This document shows positions 1 through 8,594 of a DNA stretch of 64,000 nt, in pieces. The translations under genes and the position numbers were made by a program. How positions within the stretch are numbered: the stretch's first letter is position 1; the number at the start of each line of letters is the position of its first letter. This DNA comes from DASZGI01 sp035938995 (GTDB lineage Bacteria; Actinomycetota; Actinomycetes; Streptomycetales; Catenulisporaceae). The notes below the pieces were generated by a model. It saw nothing but the letters and a program-made list of their open reading frames with translations. It was not told the origin of the DNA and did not search any database. The stretch is from positions 1 to 64,000 of the forward strand of contig NZ_DASZGI010000100.1 in assembly GCF_035938995.1 (NCBI RefSeq), written 5' to 3'.

Positions 1-172
1 CACCGGGCGCCGCGCTACCCGCGACGGGATTCACCGGCCCCTCGTCGGGACGGGCGGCGGACGCGCCCGCGCTCGGAGAGCGAGGTCGAGACGTCGCGGA
101 CGTGACGGAGACGATGTTCATGGTGATCTGGTCGGCGTTCCCCGCGGCTGGCTTGAGAGCTTTCGACACCAT
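1..172 (-). CDS. Partial CDS, N-terminal end of an unrecognised protein
   Basis: An open frame on the minus strand runs off the left edge. It starts at ATG 172 (MVSKALKPAAGNADQI...), with a stop codon in frame directly upstream of that ATG, so translation cannot begin earlier. A second ATG lies at 121. The 57 visible residues are Ala/Ser/Pro-rich with no recognisable domain. It lies 70 bp downstream of the ABC permease gene on the same strand and could be read with it, although an inverted repeat sits in the gap. No clear Shine-Dalgarno sequence was seen. Product unknown. Confidence 0.4.
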   Translation of the reverse strand, partial: MVSKALKPAAGNADQITMNIVSVTSATSRPRSPSAGASAARPDEGPVNPVAGSAAPG

Positions 173-176
173 TTAC

Positions 177-217
177 TCATGATTGTCACGGAATGCACTC
201 CTGCGAGTGAATCATGA
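177..217. promoter_or_regulatory. Inverted repeat between the ABC permease and the partial gene
   Basis: TCATGATT (177-184) and its perfect complement AATCATGA (210-217) flank an internal hairpin CACTC-CTGC-GAGTG (196-209). It ends just upstream of the start at 172. It could be an operator for that gene or a weak terminator for the ABC pair. There is no T-run, so an operator is slightly more likely. Confidence 0.35.
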
Positions 218-242
218 TACTTACAGCGTCATGAACCACTTG

Positions 243-1280
243 TTAGCCGACGCGGCGTCTCCGCACCACAACCAACGCAGCCGCCCACCACAACAACGCC
301 GAAACCGCTAGCGCGTCTCGAATAGGCACCCACGGAGCGTCCGCTGCAACGAGTCGCGCCACCCTGCCGACATAGGGCACAAGCGGGCTCGCCGAATCCG
401 GAAGCATCGCAGCAAGAATCACGCAAGCCGCGACAGACGCAAGCACAGCGAGCAGGCGCATCCTCAGCACCGCACAGGCTGCGGTCGCTAGCGCCCCACA
501 CATCGCGGCCGTCACGACTTCTCGCACCGCCGGGATCATCAGCCGTAGCGGAACGTCAATCTTCGTCCCGGCCACCGCAAAGCCAAGCCGCGCCGTCCCA
601 TAAGCAACCGGCGTCGTGGCAAGGCAGAGCAGCGCGCCAAAGAGCGCGGCGGCAATGCATTTGGCGAGCAAGACCATGCCACGTCGAGGCAGGAGAACGT
701 AGGTGAGCAGCGCTCCGCGATGCCGGTACTCGTATGCGATCGACGACGCGCCGATCAATGCGGCGCCGAGAGCCGCCATGGCCGCCGGAAGCACCGCCCC
801 GACGACGCCGCCAGCAACGACGCCCGCACCACCACCACCCACGTGAGCGCCAGCAAGGCTCACGGTGGAGGGCAGCGTGTGAGTCGTCCCAGTGCCAACA
901 TGTGCGAGAACGCGGGCGCCACCGTGGCCCACTGCCGTCGCCAGAGCGATGCCGGACCCGCGCGGCGACCAGTTGGCAGGCAACACGATCGTCCGCCCGA
1001 TGACACCGTCGCTGCGCACAGCCATAAATCGTCCATCGCCGAAGCTGGCGACCATCCCGCCGCGGCCCAGCACGAGCTTGGCGCCGCTCAGCCGTGCCAC
1101 CTCAGCAGCCTGAGAATGCGCGAGCCCCACCGCCCTTCGCGCCGCCGGGAGTGTGACCAGCGCCGAGCCCAGAAGGGAAAGCAGGCTGACAGCCCTGACC
1201 GACCGCGTGATCAACAGACGCGCGAGCTCGTAACGCAGCGCACCGAGAAGGGCCATCAGCGGCGAGAAGAAGCGGCTCAT
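243..1280 (-). CDS. ABC-2-type transporter permease
   Basis: This 345-residue membrane protein is the likely permease partner of the ATPase encoded immediately upstream. An N-terminal helix near residues 30-50 (VSLLSLLGSALVTLPAARRA) precedes an extracytoplasmic Gly/Ala-rich loop, and then five or six hydrophobic segments from about residue 155 to 335. This is the usual layout of short ABC-2 permeases. Its ATG overlaps the stop of the ATPase gene by four bases (ATGA), so the two are translationally coupled. The C-terminus ends in a basic cluster (RRRRVG). The substrate cannot be told from the sequence; related actinobacterial pairs act in drug or peptide efflux. Confidence 0.7.
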   Translation of the reverse strand: MSRFFSPLMALLGALRYELARLLITRSVRAVSLLSLLGSALVTLPAARRAVGLAHSQAAEVARLSGAKLVLGRGGMVASFGDGRFMAVRSDGVIGRTIVLPANWSPRGSGIALATAVGHGGARVLAHVGTGTTHTLPSTVSLAGAHVGGGGAGVVAGGVVGAVLPAAMAALGAALIGASSIAYEYRHRGALLTYVLLPRRGMVLLAKCIAAALFGALLCLATTPVAYGTARLGFAVAGTKIDVPLRLMIPAVREVVTAAMCGALATAACAVLRMRLLAVLASVAACVILAAMLPDSASPLVPYVGRVARLVAADAPWVPIRDALAVSALLWWAAALVVVRRRRVG

Positions 1281-2950
1281 GCGTCGGCGTCCGATTCCGA
1301 AGTCGCCGCTACCGATTCGGCGCCATCCACATGCTGACTCGATGCGTCCACAGACGCACCTTCAGGCTCCGCGCCCAAACCCACGGCATCTGCACTAGGT
1401 CTTGGCACCTCAGCGGTCACGCCCGCGAACTCCGCCACCACCGCGCCCACCCCTGCAGTCGACGCCGCACCCGCCCCCGACCCTGCAGTCGACGCCACAC
1501 CCACGCCCGCACCCGACGCATGCCCCGCCACGCCCGCGAACTCCGCCACCACCGCGCCCGCTCCTGCTGTCGATACCGCACCCGCGTCCGGACCCGACAC
1601 ATGCCCCGCCACATCCGCGACCGCCGCCACCAATCCCGCCGCGCCCACGCCCGACCCTGCAGTCGATGCCGCACCCGCCCCCGCCCCCGACACGCGCCCC
1701 GGCACGTCCCCGAGCGCCGTTACCGATCCCGGCGCGCCCGCGCCCGACCCTGCAGTCGATGCCGCACCTGCGCCCGCGCCTACTTTCACGCCGCGGCGCG
1801 CATCCACGCCGACACCCGCGGCCGGCCGCGTAACCGTCTGGAGTGGCACAACCGCCCTGCCCCGGCTTGAGCACGCGGCGAGCACGAAGTCTCCCGGATC
1901 GGTGCCCGTGAACCGCTCGGCAAGCTCGTGCAGCGGGACGCCGTGCCGGTACGCCAGATCGCCGATCCGTGCCCGATCAAGCCCTCGCACTTCAAGGCTC
2001 GCGCCCTCGCCTTGGGAACTGCGGGCGCCCGCCTCGGCCAAGAGCGCCGCGAACCTCACGATCTGCGGGGAACGGACGATCACCGCTGCGCCCGCTGGCG
2101 CGCGCAACACCTCCTCCGAAGTGCGTGTGCCGACGAGGTATCCCGAGTCCAGCAACAGGATCCGATCAGACAGACGTGCCACAGTCTCGGTGTCAGCGCA
2201 CGTCACCAGCGCAGCCCGGCCCTGGCCCGTGAAGGCGCGCAGCAGATCCCCGAGCCAGGCAACGCCTTCCGGTTCAAGCCCTCGGTCCGGGCAGTCGAGC
2301 AGCAACGCCATGGGATCACCGAGCAGCGCTGCAGCGATCGCCAATCGGGTCGCCATCCCGTTGGTTAGGTCGGCGATGCGCGTACGGCCCTGGCCGCTCA
2401 AGCCCACGATGTCCAGCACCGCGTCGATGCGATGTGTAGGCCGCGTACGGCCGCGCCGTGCGTTGCCGCGACTCGACGGCACGCGTAAAGTCGCGCCACC
2501 ACCACCAGCCATGCCGGAACGGAGAGAGATCCGGTTGCCTTCGGCGTCACGCACCGCCAAGACACCCTCGCCGCTCTGACCGAGGTGACCGCCGCTCTGC
2601 TCAGCACGCCGAAGCCATCCGCGCACTCCGGACTCCACAGCCGCGCGCCGGTCAGTTGCCAGCACGAGCCGCAGATGCCCGCGCACTGTGTGGTCCGGGT
2701 ATCCGGCCGCGTCTTCGAGGACGAGTCCGACTTCGCGCATCGGATGCACCAGCGCGCGGTAGGGACGGCCCTCGAACAGCGTCTCCCCGCCACCCCGGTC
2801 GAGTTGCACCATCCGACGCAGCAAGGTCGTCTTCCCCGCGCCCGTTCCTCCGAGCACGCCCGTGACTTGACCCGGCCGAACGTCGAAGCTGACCGCATCG
2901 AGTACAGCGCGGCCGCGTCGACGCACCGTCAGGTCAATGGCCTCGATCAC
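1277..2950 (-). CDS. ABC transporter ATP-binding protein with atypical catalytic motifs and a repetitive tail
   Basis: This 557-residue protein has an ABC ATPase domain in roughly residues 1-330 and a long low-complexity tail. Walker A is intact (GGTGAGKTT). The signature motif reads LTNGM instead of LSGGQ/M. Walker B reads ALLLDCPDRGLEP, with Cys where the catalytic Glu normally sits. The switch-His position reads LVTCADTE and has no His. A Gly/Arg-rich insertion lies near residues 125-180. Residues about 385-520 are Ala/Gly/Val repeats with a recurrent STAG motif. The start is GTG 2950, with AGGAGG about 9 nt upstream. It heads an operon with the permease. It may hydrolyse ATP slowly or act mainly as a nucleotide-binding regulator. 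Confidence 0.75.
   Translation of the reverse strand: MIEAIDLTVRRRGRAVLDAVSFDVRPGQVTGVLGGTGAGKTTLLRRMVQLDRGGGETLFEGRPYRALVHPMREVGLVLEDAAGYPDHTVRGHLRLVLATDRRAAVESGVRGWLRRAEQSGGHLGQSGEGVLAVRDAEGNRISLRSGMAGGGGATLRVPSSRGNARRGRTRPTHRIDAVLDIVGLSGQGRTRIADLTNGMATRLAIAAALLGDPMALLLDCPDRGLEPEGVAWLGDLLRAFTGQGRAALVTCADTETVARLSDRILLLDSGYLVGTRTSEEVLRAPAGAAVIVRSPQIVRFAALLAEAGARSSQGEGASLEVRGLDRARIGDLAYRHGVPLHELAERFTGTDPGDFVLAACSSRGRAVVPLQTVTRPAAGVGVDARRGVKVGAGAGAASTAGSGAGAPGSVTALGDVPGRVSGAGAGAASTAGSGVGAAGLVAAVADVAGHVSGPDAGAVSTAGAGAVVAEFAGVAGHASGAGVGVASTAGSGAGAASTAGVGAVVAEFAGVTAEVPRPSADAVGLGAEPEGASVDASSQHVDGAESVAATSESDADA
1410..1790 (-). repeat. Imperfect in-gene repeats encoding the STAG-rich tail
   Basis: A recurring segment around CTGCAGTCGAYGCC occurs several times at irregular spacing inside the ATPase gene. 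It encodes five copies of a (V/A)STAG motif separated by Ala/Gly/Val stretches. Such coding repeats are prone to length change, so the tail length probably varies between strains. Confidence 0.6.
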
Positions 2951-3244
2951 GCGCGGCGCCTCCTAGGTTTCGTTGGCTGCAGACACCTCCGATCGTCTGT
3001 CTCGGTCATCATGAGGAAGAACTGACACGCGCGGCATACCGGGAAATACACCCGCATGGGGGCGATTCGTCCCCGCTGACGTGCGAGCTGGCGTCCGTTG
3101 CGAGGCGCCTGCCGGTGGCCAGCGCCGGCGAAAGCCGGGCCACGTGTGCGGGCGTTGCTCGACCATCTGCGCCGCGAAGCATGCCGACGCGGCGCCTTCG
3201 TAGCCTTTGCAAGTGCGGTCGGAGCTCGCGGAGCGCCTCCTAGC
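2951..3244. other. Intergenic region upstream of the ABC operon, no gene seen
   Basis: About 290 bp lie between the start of the ABC ATPase and the 62-bp repeat array. Short open frames here lack ribosome sites and family features. The promoter of the ABC operon should lie in this stretch, but no convincing -35/-10 pair was identified. Confidence 0.5.
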
Positions 3245-3553
3245 TTAGGTCGGGCTGAGATCCGCGCATCGGGATTGCTGCCCGAGCTGGGAGCGCACTC
3301 TCTGCCTTAGGTCGGGCCGCGATCCACGGATTGGGATCGTTGTCCGAACGGGGAGCGCACTCCCTACCTAAGGTCAGGCTGCGATCCGCGAATCGGGACC
3401 GTTACCCAAGCGGGGACTGCACTCCCTGCCTGAGGTGAGGCCGCGATCCACGAATCGGGACCGTTGTCCGAACGGGGAGCACACCCTCTGCCTGAGGTCG
3501 GGCTGCGATGCGCGGATCGGGATGCCTACCCCGGGCGTGGAATTCCTCCTTGC
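3245..3553. repeat. Tandem array of five 62-bp units with conserved hairpins
   Basis: The element TNAGGTNGGGC recurs at 3245, 3307, 3369, 3431 and 3493, exactly 62 bp apart, followed by a degenerate copy at 3554. Each unit can fold small hairpins. One is CCGTT-GTCCG-AACGG in copy 4; in copies 1-3 paired bases change while most pairing is kept. Another is GGGAG-CGCA-CTCCC, clean in copy 2, nearly so in copy 1, and eroded in copies 3 and 4. The array lies between the end of the NUDIX gene and the ABC operon, both on the minus strand. No spacer-like variable segments exist, so it is not a CRISPR. Its function is unknown. Confidence 0.85.
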
Positions 3554-3566
3554 TTGGGTCGAGTAC

Positions 3567-4325
3567 TCAGGTCGGGCGCAGCATCGGCGGATTGAGCAGG
3601 GTCGCCGTACCCAGCCGGAAAAGCTGCGCTGGGCGGCCGCCCTGACGGGCCGTCGTTCCTCCCACCGGAACGAGAAAGCCGGGGGTGCCGGTTACCTTCC
3701 GGTGGAAGTTGCGCGGATCGAGCGCCACGCCCCATACGGCTTCGTACACCCGCCGCAGTTCGCCCACCGTGAACTGGGGCGGGCAGAAGGCCGCCGCCAG
3801 CGGCGAGTACTCGAGCTTCGCGCGGGCCCGCTCGACCCCGTCGGCGAGGATCTTGGCGTGGTCGAAGGCGAGCGGCGTTCCGGTGGTCCCCGCATGCGCC
3901 GATGCACCCGGAAAGAGCGCTGGGAGCATCGGAGCGACCGGACGCCAGGCAGCAGAGGCGGCATCCCCGCCGGCCCGCGGGGTCGGCAGATCCGGCGCAA
4001 GGGCCAGATAAGCCACCGACACGACTCGCATCCGCGGATCACGGTCGACCGCGCCATACGTCGCCAACTGCTCCAGATGCATCGGCAGGTCCGCCAGCCC
4101 GGTTTCCTCGGCCAGTTCCCGGGACGCCGCCCGGTCGAGCGACTCGGCTTCGCGGACGAAGCCTCCCGGAAGCGCCAACTGTCCGGCGAACGGCTCCTCG
4201 CCGCGCCTGATGACGAGCGCTGAGAGCGCGCCGTCCCGCACGGTGAGCACCACCAAGTCCACCGTGACCGCGAACGGCGGCCACCGCCGGGCGTCGTATG
4301 ACGCGGGGTCAGTCGAGGTCGCCAT
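3567..4325 (-). CDS. nrtR: NUDIX domain protein with C-terminal winged helix, NrtR-type regulator
   Basis: This 252-residue protein combines an N-terminal NUDIX fold (about residues 15-150) with a C-terminal winged-helix domain (about 165-240). That architecture belongs to NrtR, the ADP-ribose-sensing repressor of NAD metabolism. The NUDIX box is intact: GGFVREAESLDRAASRELAE followed by ETGL matches GX5EX7REUXEEXGU, so hydrolysis of ADP-ribose or a related dinucleotide is possible. The wing region contains FTVGELRRVYEAVWG. The start ATG 4325 fits the family N-terminus. It is monocistronic, and a perfect inverted repeat 14 bp upstream is a likely autoregulatory operator. No NAD-pathway gene is adjacent, so the regulated genes must lie elsewhere. 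A simple NUDIX hydrolase is the alternative. Confidence 0.8.
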   Translation of the reverse strand: MATSTDPASYDARRWPPFAVTVDLVVLTVRDGALSALVIRRGEEPFAGQLALPGGFVREAESLDRAASRELAEETGLADLPMHLEQLATYGAVDRDPRMRVVSVAYLALAPDLPTPRAGGDAASAAWRPVAPMLPALFPGASAHAGTTGTPLAFDHAKILADGVERARAKLEYSPLAAAFCPPQFTVGELRRVYEAVWGVALDPRNFHRKVTGTPGFLVPVGGTTARQGGRPAQLFRLGTATLLNPPMLRPT

Positions 4326-4339
4326 GGCGCCGCATCATA

Positions 4340-4358
4340 TATCGTCCGAATGACGATA
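4340..4358. promoter_or_regulatory. Perfect inverted-repeat operator upstream of nrtR
   Basis: TATCGTC (4340-4346), spacer CGAAT, then GACGATA (4352-4358) form a perfect 7-bp inverted repeat. On the minus strand a TATGAT hexamer, a plausible -10 element, begins directly beside the repeat and ends 8 nt before the ATG. A bound repressor would therefore cover the promoter. The simplest reading is autoregulation by the NrtR-like protein. Confidence 0.65.
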
Positions 4359-4419
4359 AACAGGCGCGTAAGGACGCCGTGTGTCGTCGACTCGACTGCG
4401 GACAGGATGCGAGCCATGG

Positions 4420-5895
4420 CTAGATCGCCCTCGAACTGAGCTGTTCCGCGTACATCTCGTTCAAGCGCCGCGCCGTGCCCCGCGCAGCCTCTCGCACCAA
4501 CTCCGGGCCGATGCCGCGGTCCAAGCCCTGCTTGATCAGCCCGGCCAGCGCGTAGCCCGGCACGGCTGCGACGGCGCGCTCGATGCAGAGGCGGCTCCAC
4601 GCACCCCAGCCGAGCGACCACGTCGCCCACGCCGCGACCGAGTAGGCCGCGGCGGCCTGCTCGGCGGTCACGGCACGGCGCGCCAACTCGACGCCTAGCG
4701 CCACCGCCTGCCCAGACCGGTCGTCGCCGCACCAGGTCGCCACGTGGTCGCGGACCCGGACATCGGTGAGCGCGACCAGGAGTTCACCGACGATCTCGTC
4801 GGTCAGTGCCCGGTCGAGCGGCACCTGCACGTCGCAGAGGCTGTCGGCCAAGCGCCAAACTCGCGACACGTCTTCCCACCGGAGGTCGAGCGTCTTGTCG
4901 TGCGTGGCGCCGACCGATCCTTCGATGGCCATGGACGTCTCGGCGTCCGCGGTCGCCCGTGCGTCGGCGAGTCGGTTCAAGGCGGCATCACACGCGGCGC
5001 GCGTACGGTCCGCCATGTCCGATGCATACGGCTCCAAGCCAGCGGCGAGGGCCGCGCGGTTCGGCAGCACAGCCAGCCCTGAATAGGCGGTGAGCACGGC
5101 GATCGCGCTCGCCCGGGTATCGATCGGCGAGCCCTCCGGTGGGCAGCACTGCGGGCGGTCGCACAGGAACGACCACCACCGCCCCTCGCTGACGAACAGG
5201 ACGTCAAGGGGCGCCACGCCTGCGATCCGGAGCGGTGCGCACATCCCGGCGACCAGCCGACGGTACTCGGAGATCCGGGTCGGACCCTCCCGGGGCGGAT
5301 AGACGACGCACAACGCCTCGTTCGCCCCGGTGTCCACCAGACGTGCCGCCATCCAGCGTCCGAAGGCAGCCGGACCGCGCTGCACCGAGCCGAGATCGAT
5401 CCGCATCCCTTGATTGATCGCCGCCCGGCAGTCCCGCTGCGAGCGCGATAGGCCGAGCACCACGACAGAGGCGTCCGGATGGAACCCAAAGAAATGGGGA
5501 ACCGCCGCCGCGACCTCTCCAGGAGAACCAAGCCGTACCGTGTCCTGCGCGTCGCCGTCGACGCTCGCCACAGCAGCACCTACCTCGGGACTTAGCCCAA
5601 GCGGCAGTTGAAAACGGTCGAGCCGATCCAAGGCCAGGCCGCCCCCGCCTGGCGTGCCGTGCGCGTAGCCGCACGCGTGGCCTGTCGCCCCGTTCGGCGC
5701 GCTGAAGAATCCATGTCCAACGTTGTCGAAGCCCCCGTCCGGCGCCTCGACGCACGCACCATCCACGCAGCGGCAGTCTGTGGTGCGCGGTACGCCGATT
5801 CCCGACGATCCGCCGCAATCGCACCGACCCCCGTCAGCACTCGCGTCCACAAAGCCCGACCCACCACCGCACATGCTTCCCGAACCGGTCCCCAT
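4420..5895 (-). CDS. DUF4192 domain protein with Cys/Gly-rich N-terminal extension
   Basis: This is a 491-residue protein of unknown function. Residues from about 115 on match the actinobacterial DUF4192 family (VRLGSPGEVAAAVPHFFGF, then DASVVVLGL). The family has no assigned activity. The first 75 residues are unusual: Gly-rich, with several Cys in pairs (CDC, CRC) that could bind metal. The start at ATG 5895 is chosen because GGAGG stands about 10 nt upstream; the frame stays open to 5961. If translation begins later, the Cys-rich part would be non-coding. It stands alone between the NrtR promoter and the mprAB promoter region. Confidence 0.7.
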   Translation of the reverse strand: MGTGSGSMCGGGSGFVDASADGGRCDCGGSSGIGVPRTTDCRCVDGACVEAPDGGFDNVGHGFFSAPNGATGHACGYAHGTPGGGGLALDRLDRFQLPLGLSPEVGAAVASVDGDAQDTVRLGSPGEVAAAVPHFFGFHPDASVVVLGLSRSQRDCRAAINQGMRIDLGSVQRGPAAFGRWMAARLVDTGANEALCVVYPPREGPTRISEYRRLVAGMCAPLRIAGVAPLDVLFVSEGRWWSFLCDRPQCCPPEGSPIDTRASAIAVLTAYSGLAVLPNRAALAAGLEPYASDMADRTRAACDAALNRLADARATADAETSMAIEGSVGATHDKTLDLRWEDVSRVWRLADSLCDVQVPLDRALTDEIVGELLVALTDVRVRDHVATWCGDDRSGQAVALGVELARRAVTAEQAAAAYSVAAWATWSLGWGAWSRLCIERAVAAVPGYALAGLIKQGLDRGIGPELVREAARGTARRLNEMYAEQLSSRAI

Positions 5896-6124
5896 CGCGT
5901 CCCGCCTCCTCGCGTCGCCCGCCGTTCTCCGGCGGTGGAGCGGACCCTTCGCCCGTCCCAAGACAAAGATCGGCTAGGGGGACAACCGCGCGTAAGAGGA
6001 TTTGGAGCGTCTGTGGATAACTAGCCGTTGTGGAAACTGGATATCGCTTGAACAGCGCAATCGATAGTCACATGATGGGTATGGCACGCCGGGGCCGTCA
6101 CTTATCGGCCGCATTTTCGGCGCG

Positions 6125-6142
6125 TCTCAGCACCTTCTCAGC
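6125..6142 (+). promoter_or_regulatory. Candidate MprA box upstream of mprA
   Basis: TCTCAGC occurs at 6125-6131 and again at 6136-6142, an 11-bp (one helical turn) direct repeat ending 21 bp before the mprA ATG. The same TCTCAG repeat with the same 11-bp period lies upstream of pepD. OmpR-family regulators such as MprA bind direct repeats of this geometry, so autoregulation is inferred. Confidence 0.6.
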
Positions 6143-6163
6143 GCTACGGGTAACACTTCGGGC

Positions 6164-6850
6164 ATGCGGATTCTGGTAGTCGACGACGATCAGGCGGTGC
6201 GCGATTCGCTGCGCCGCTCACTGGCGTTCAACGGGTACGACGTCGAGGTGGCCTCCGATGGCCTGGCGGCGCTCGAGTCGATCGCGCGCAGCCGACCGGA
6301 CGCCGCGATCCTGGACGTCATGATGCCCCGCCTCGACGGCCTCGAGACGTGTCGCCGTCTGCGCTCCGCCGGGGAGGACCTGCCGATCCTGGTGTTGACC
6401 GCGCGCGACGCCGTCTCCGACCGGGTCGCCGGACTGGACGCGGGCGCGGACGACTACCTGCCCAAGCCGTTCGCGCTTGAGGAGCTCCTGGCACGGCTGC
6501 GCGCGCTGCTGCGCCGCACCCAGCCCTCCTACTCCCCCGACCAGGATCTGCTGACGTTCGCCGATCTCACGCTGGACAGCTCGGCCCGCGAAGTCACTCG
6601 CGGCGAGCGCAAGGTGCGGCTTACCCGCACCGAGTTCAACCTGCTCGAGCTCCTTATGCGCCACCCCCGCCAGGTGCTGACGCGTGCGCAGATCCTGGAG
6701 GAGGTCTGGGGCTTCGACTTCCCGACCACTGCCAACTCGCTCGAGGTATACGTCGGCTACCTCAGGCGCAAGACCGAAGCTGAAGGCGAGCCACGGCTGA
6801 TCCACACCGTGCGAGGGATTGGATACGCGCTCAGGGAAACGGCGCCGTGA
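6164..6850 (+). CDS. mprA: Response regulator MprA (OmpR family)
   Basis: This 228-residue regulator has a receiver domain (residues 1-115; phospho-acceptor Asp51 in ILDVMMPR) and an OmpR/PhoB winged helix (about 130-225, ending VRGIGYALRE). The N-terminus MRILVVDDDQAVRDSLRRSL is characteristic of MprA. In mycobacteria MprA/MprB respond to envelope stress and control pepD and stress sigma factors. The stop overlaps the GTG start of the kinase gene, so the two proteins are co-translated. Regulation through the TCTCAG repeat just upstream is likely. Confidence 0.9.
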   Translation: MRILVVDDDQAVRDSLRRSLAFNGYDVEVASDGLAALESIARSRPDAAILDVMMPRLDGLETCRRLRSAGEDLPILVLTARDAVSDRVAGLDAGADDYLPKPFALEELLARLRALLRRTQPSYSPDQDLLTFADLTLDSSAREVTRGERKVRLTRTEFNLLELLMRHPRQVLTRAQILEEVWGFDFPTTANSLEVYVGYLRRKTEAEGEPRLIHTVRGIGYALRETAP

Positions 6851-8556
6851 CCGACATACGTCCAAGCAAGCAGGTCAGTCGGCCGGTACAGCGACAGCGA
6901 AAGGCCGCACAGCCGCCGGTGTCTCGTGCGAAGAAGCCTGTAGGTAAGGCCCAGCAGCGACCCAAGAGCCCGCGACCGCGTTCGATCCGCACGGCCCTGC
7001 GCGGCGTGTCATTGCGAGCGCGCGTATCGCTGCTCGTGATGGTGGCCGTCGGCGTCACCGTCGCGGTCGCCTCGATCGTCAGCTACGCGGTCGTCCGCGA
7101 CACGATCTACAGCCGATTGGACCAGGACCTGCTCCAGCGGGCCTCTACCGTGGCGGAGACGACGCTCGCCGATCCGGGACGGATCGTCTCGCCGGAAACG
7201 TCGGCCAGCCTGGCCATGGACGGACTCAAGGCGACGCTCGTCGACGGTCAGCAGACATACCGCCCGCCGACGATCCCCGTGCTGGTCAATGGGCAAGAGA
7301 CTCCGATCGACCCCTCGCTCCCGGTGAACCCGGCCGACTACAACATCGCCACGAGCAGAAGCGGAGACTTCTACGACACGGTGTCCACCAAGGACGGGCT
7401 GTACCGCACGGTGACCGTCCCGGTGCCGTTCGAGCCTGGCGCGGCGCTGGTCGTCGGGACATCGATGGCGTCCACGCAGGCCACGCTGCACACCCTCGGG
7501 CTCGTGGCGTTGCTGGTGGGGCTCGCCGGTATCGCGATCGCCGGAACAGCCGGCCTCGCCATCGGCCGCGCCGCCCTGCGGCCGGTCGAAAGACTCACCG
7601 TCGCGACCGAGTACATCGCCCGGACGGGCAATTTGCGCAAGATCGAAGTCGCCGGGAGCGACGAGCTGGCCCGGCTGACCAAGAGCTTCAACACGATGCT
7701 GGCCACCCTCGCCCGGTCACAGGAATATCAGCGAAGACTCGTGGCGGACGCCGGCCACGAGCTGCGCACGCCGCTCACGTCCATCCGCACGAACCTCGAC
7801 CTGCTCGCCCAGGCCATGGCCGAGCCGGACAATCCGCGCCTGTCCGCCCAAGACCGGGCGGACCTGATGAACGACGCGCGCGCCCAGATGGAAGAGCTCT
7901 CCGTGCTGATCGCCGACCTAGTGGAGCTCTCCCGGGACGAGCGCGCGACCCACGCGGTCGAGCTGGTCGACTTCGCTGACGTCGTCGAACGGGCAGTCGA
8001 ACGGGTTCAGCGGCGCGCGCCGTCGCTTACCTACGACGTGCGCCTTAGCTCGTGGTATCTACAGGGCGAGCCGATGTCGCTGGAGCGGGCTGTTACCAAC
8101 CTGCTCGACAACGCGGCCAAGTGGTCGCCGCCGGAGGGCACCGTGACCGTCACGCTCGAGGACGGCGCGCTCCAAGTCGCAGACCAGGGGCCGGGCATCG
8201 CCGCCGAAGACATGGAGCACATTTTCGAACGCTTTTACCGGTCACCCGAGGCCCGCACCATGCCCGGCTCGGGTCTGGGTCTGGCGATCGTGCGACAGGT
8301 CGCCGAGAACCACGGCGGACGAGTCGCCGTGGCACATGCGCCCGGCGGTGGCGCCCTGCTCGGCGTCTGGCTGCCCGGACTGCCTGAGCCACCTTCGGCG
8401 CCTAAGGCCGCTTTCCCGCGAGCGCCCGCGCCCAACGTCCTCACCGCGCCCATGGAGACGCTGGAACAGAACGTAGCGAACCTGGCTCTGCCGTCGGACT
8501 CTTCTGGCGATCCGGCCGGCTCAGCCCGGACGGCATTCCGCCCGGATGCTCCTTAG
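6847..8556 (+). CDS. mprB: Sensor histidine kinase MprB
   Basis: This 569-residue membrane kinase has a basic N-terminal cytoplasmic stretch, a first membrane helix near residues 60-80, and an extracytoplasmic sensor of about 140 residues. A second helix lies near 220-242, followed by HAMP, a HisKA domain with phospho-acceptor His304 (DAGHELRTPLTS), and a HATPase domain with N (NLLDNAAKW), G1 (DQGPGIA) and G2 (GSGLGLAI) boxes. A proline-rich tail follows. The GTG start at 6847 overlaps the mprA stop (GTGA). It pairs with MprA and lies directly before the protease gene, the arrangement known from mycobacteria. Confidence 0.9.
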   Translation: MTDIRPSKQVSRPVQRQRKAAQPPVSRAKKPVGKAQQRPKSPRPRSIRTALRGVSLRARVSLLVMVAVGVTVAVASIVSYAVVRDTIYSRLDQDLLQRASTVAETTLADPGRIVSPETSASLAMDGLKATLVDGQQTYRPPTIPVLVNGQETPIDPSLPVNPADYNIATSRSGDFYDTVSTKDGLYRTVTVPVPFEPGAALVVGTSMASTQATLHTLGLVALLVGLAGIAIAGTAGLAIGRAALRPVERLTVATEYIARTGNLRKIEVAGSDELARLTKSFNTMLATLARSQEYQRRLVADAGHELRTPLTSIRTNLDLLAQAMAEPDNPRLSAQDRADLMNDARAQMEELSVLIADLVELSRDERATHAVELVDFADVVERAVERVQRRAPSLTYDVRLSSWYLQGEPMSLERAVTNLLDNAAKWSPPEGTVTVTLEDGALQVADQGPGIAAEDMEHIFERFYRSPEARTMPGSGLGLAIVRQVAENHGGRVAVAHAPGGGALLGVWLPGLPEPPSAPKAAFPRAPAPNVLTAPMETLEQNVANLALPSDSSGDPAGSARTAFRPDAP

Positions 8557-8594
8557 GCTCGGTTCCACAACTCCATAACCAGTTCTGCGCCCCA

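Noticed and set aside
3245..3553. CRISPR array
   Set aside because: Units are contiguous 62-bp tandem repeats without unique spacers, and no cas genes are present.
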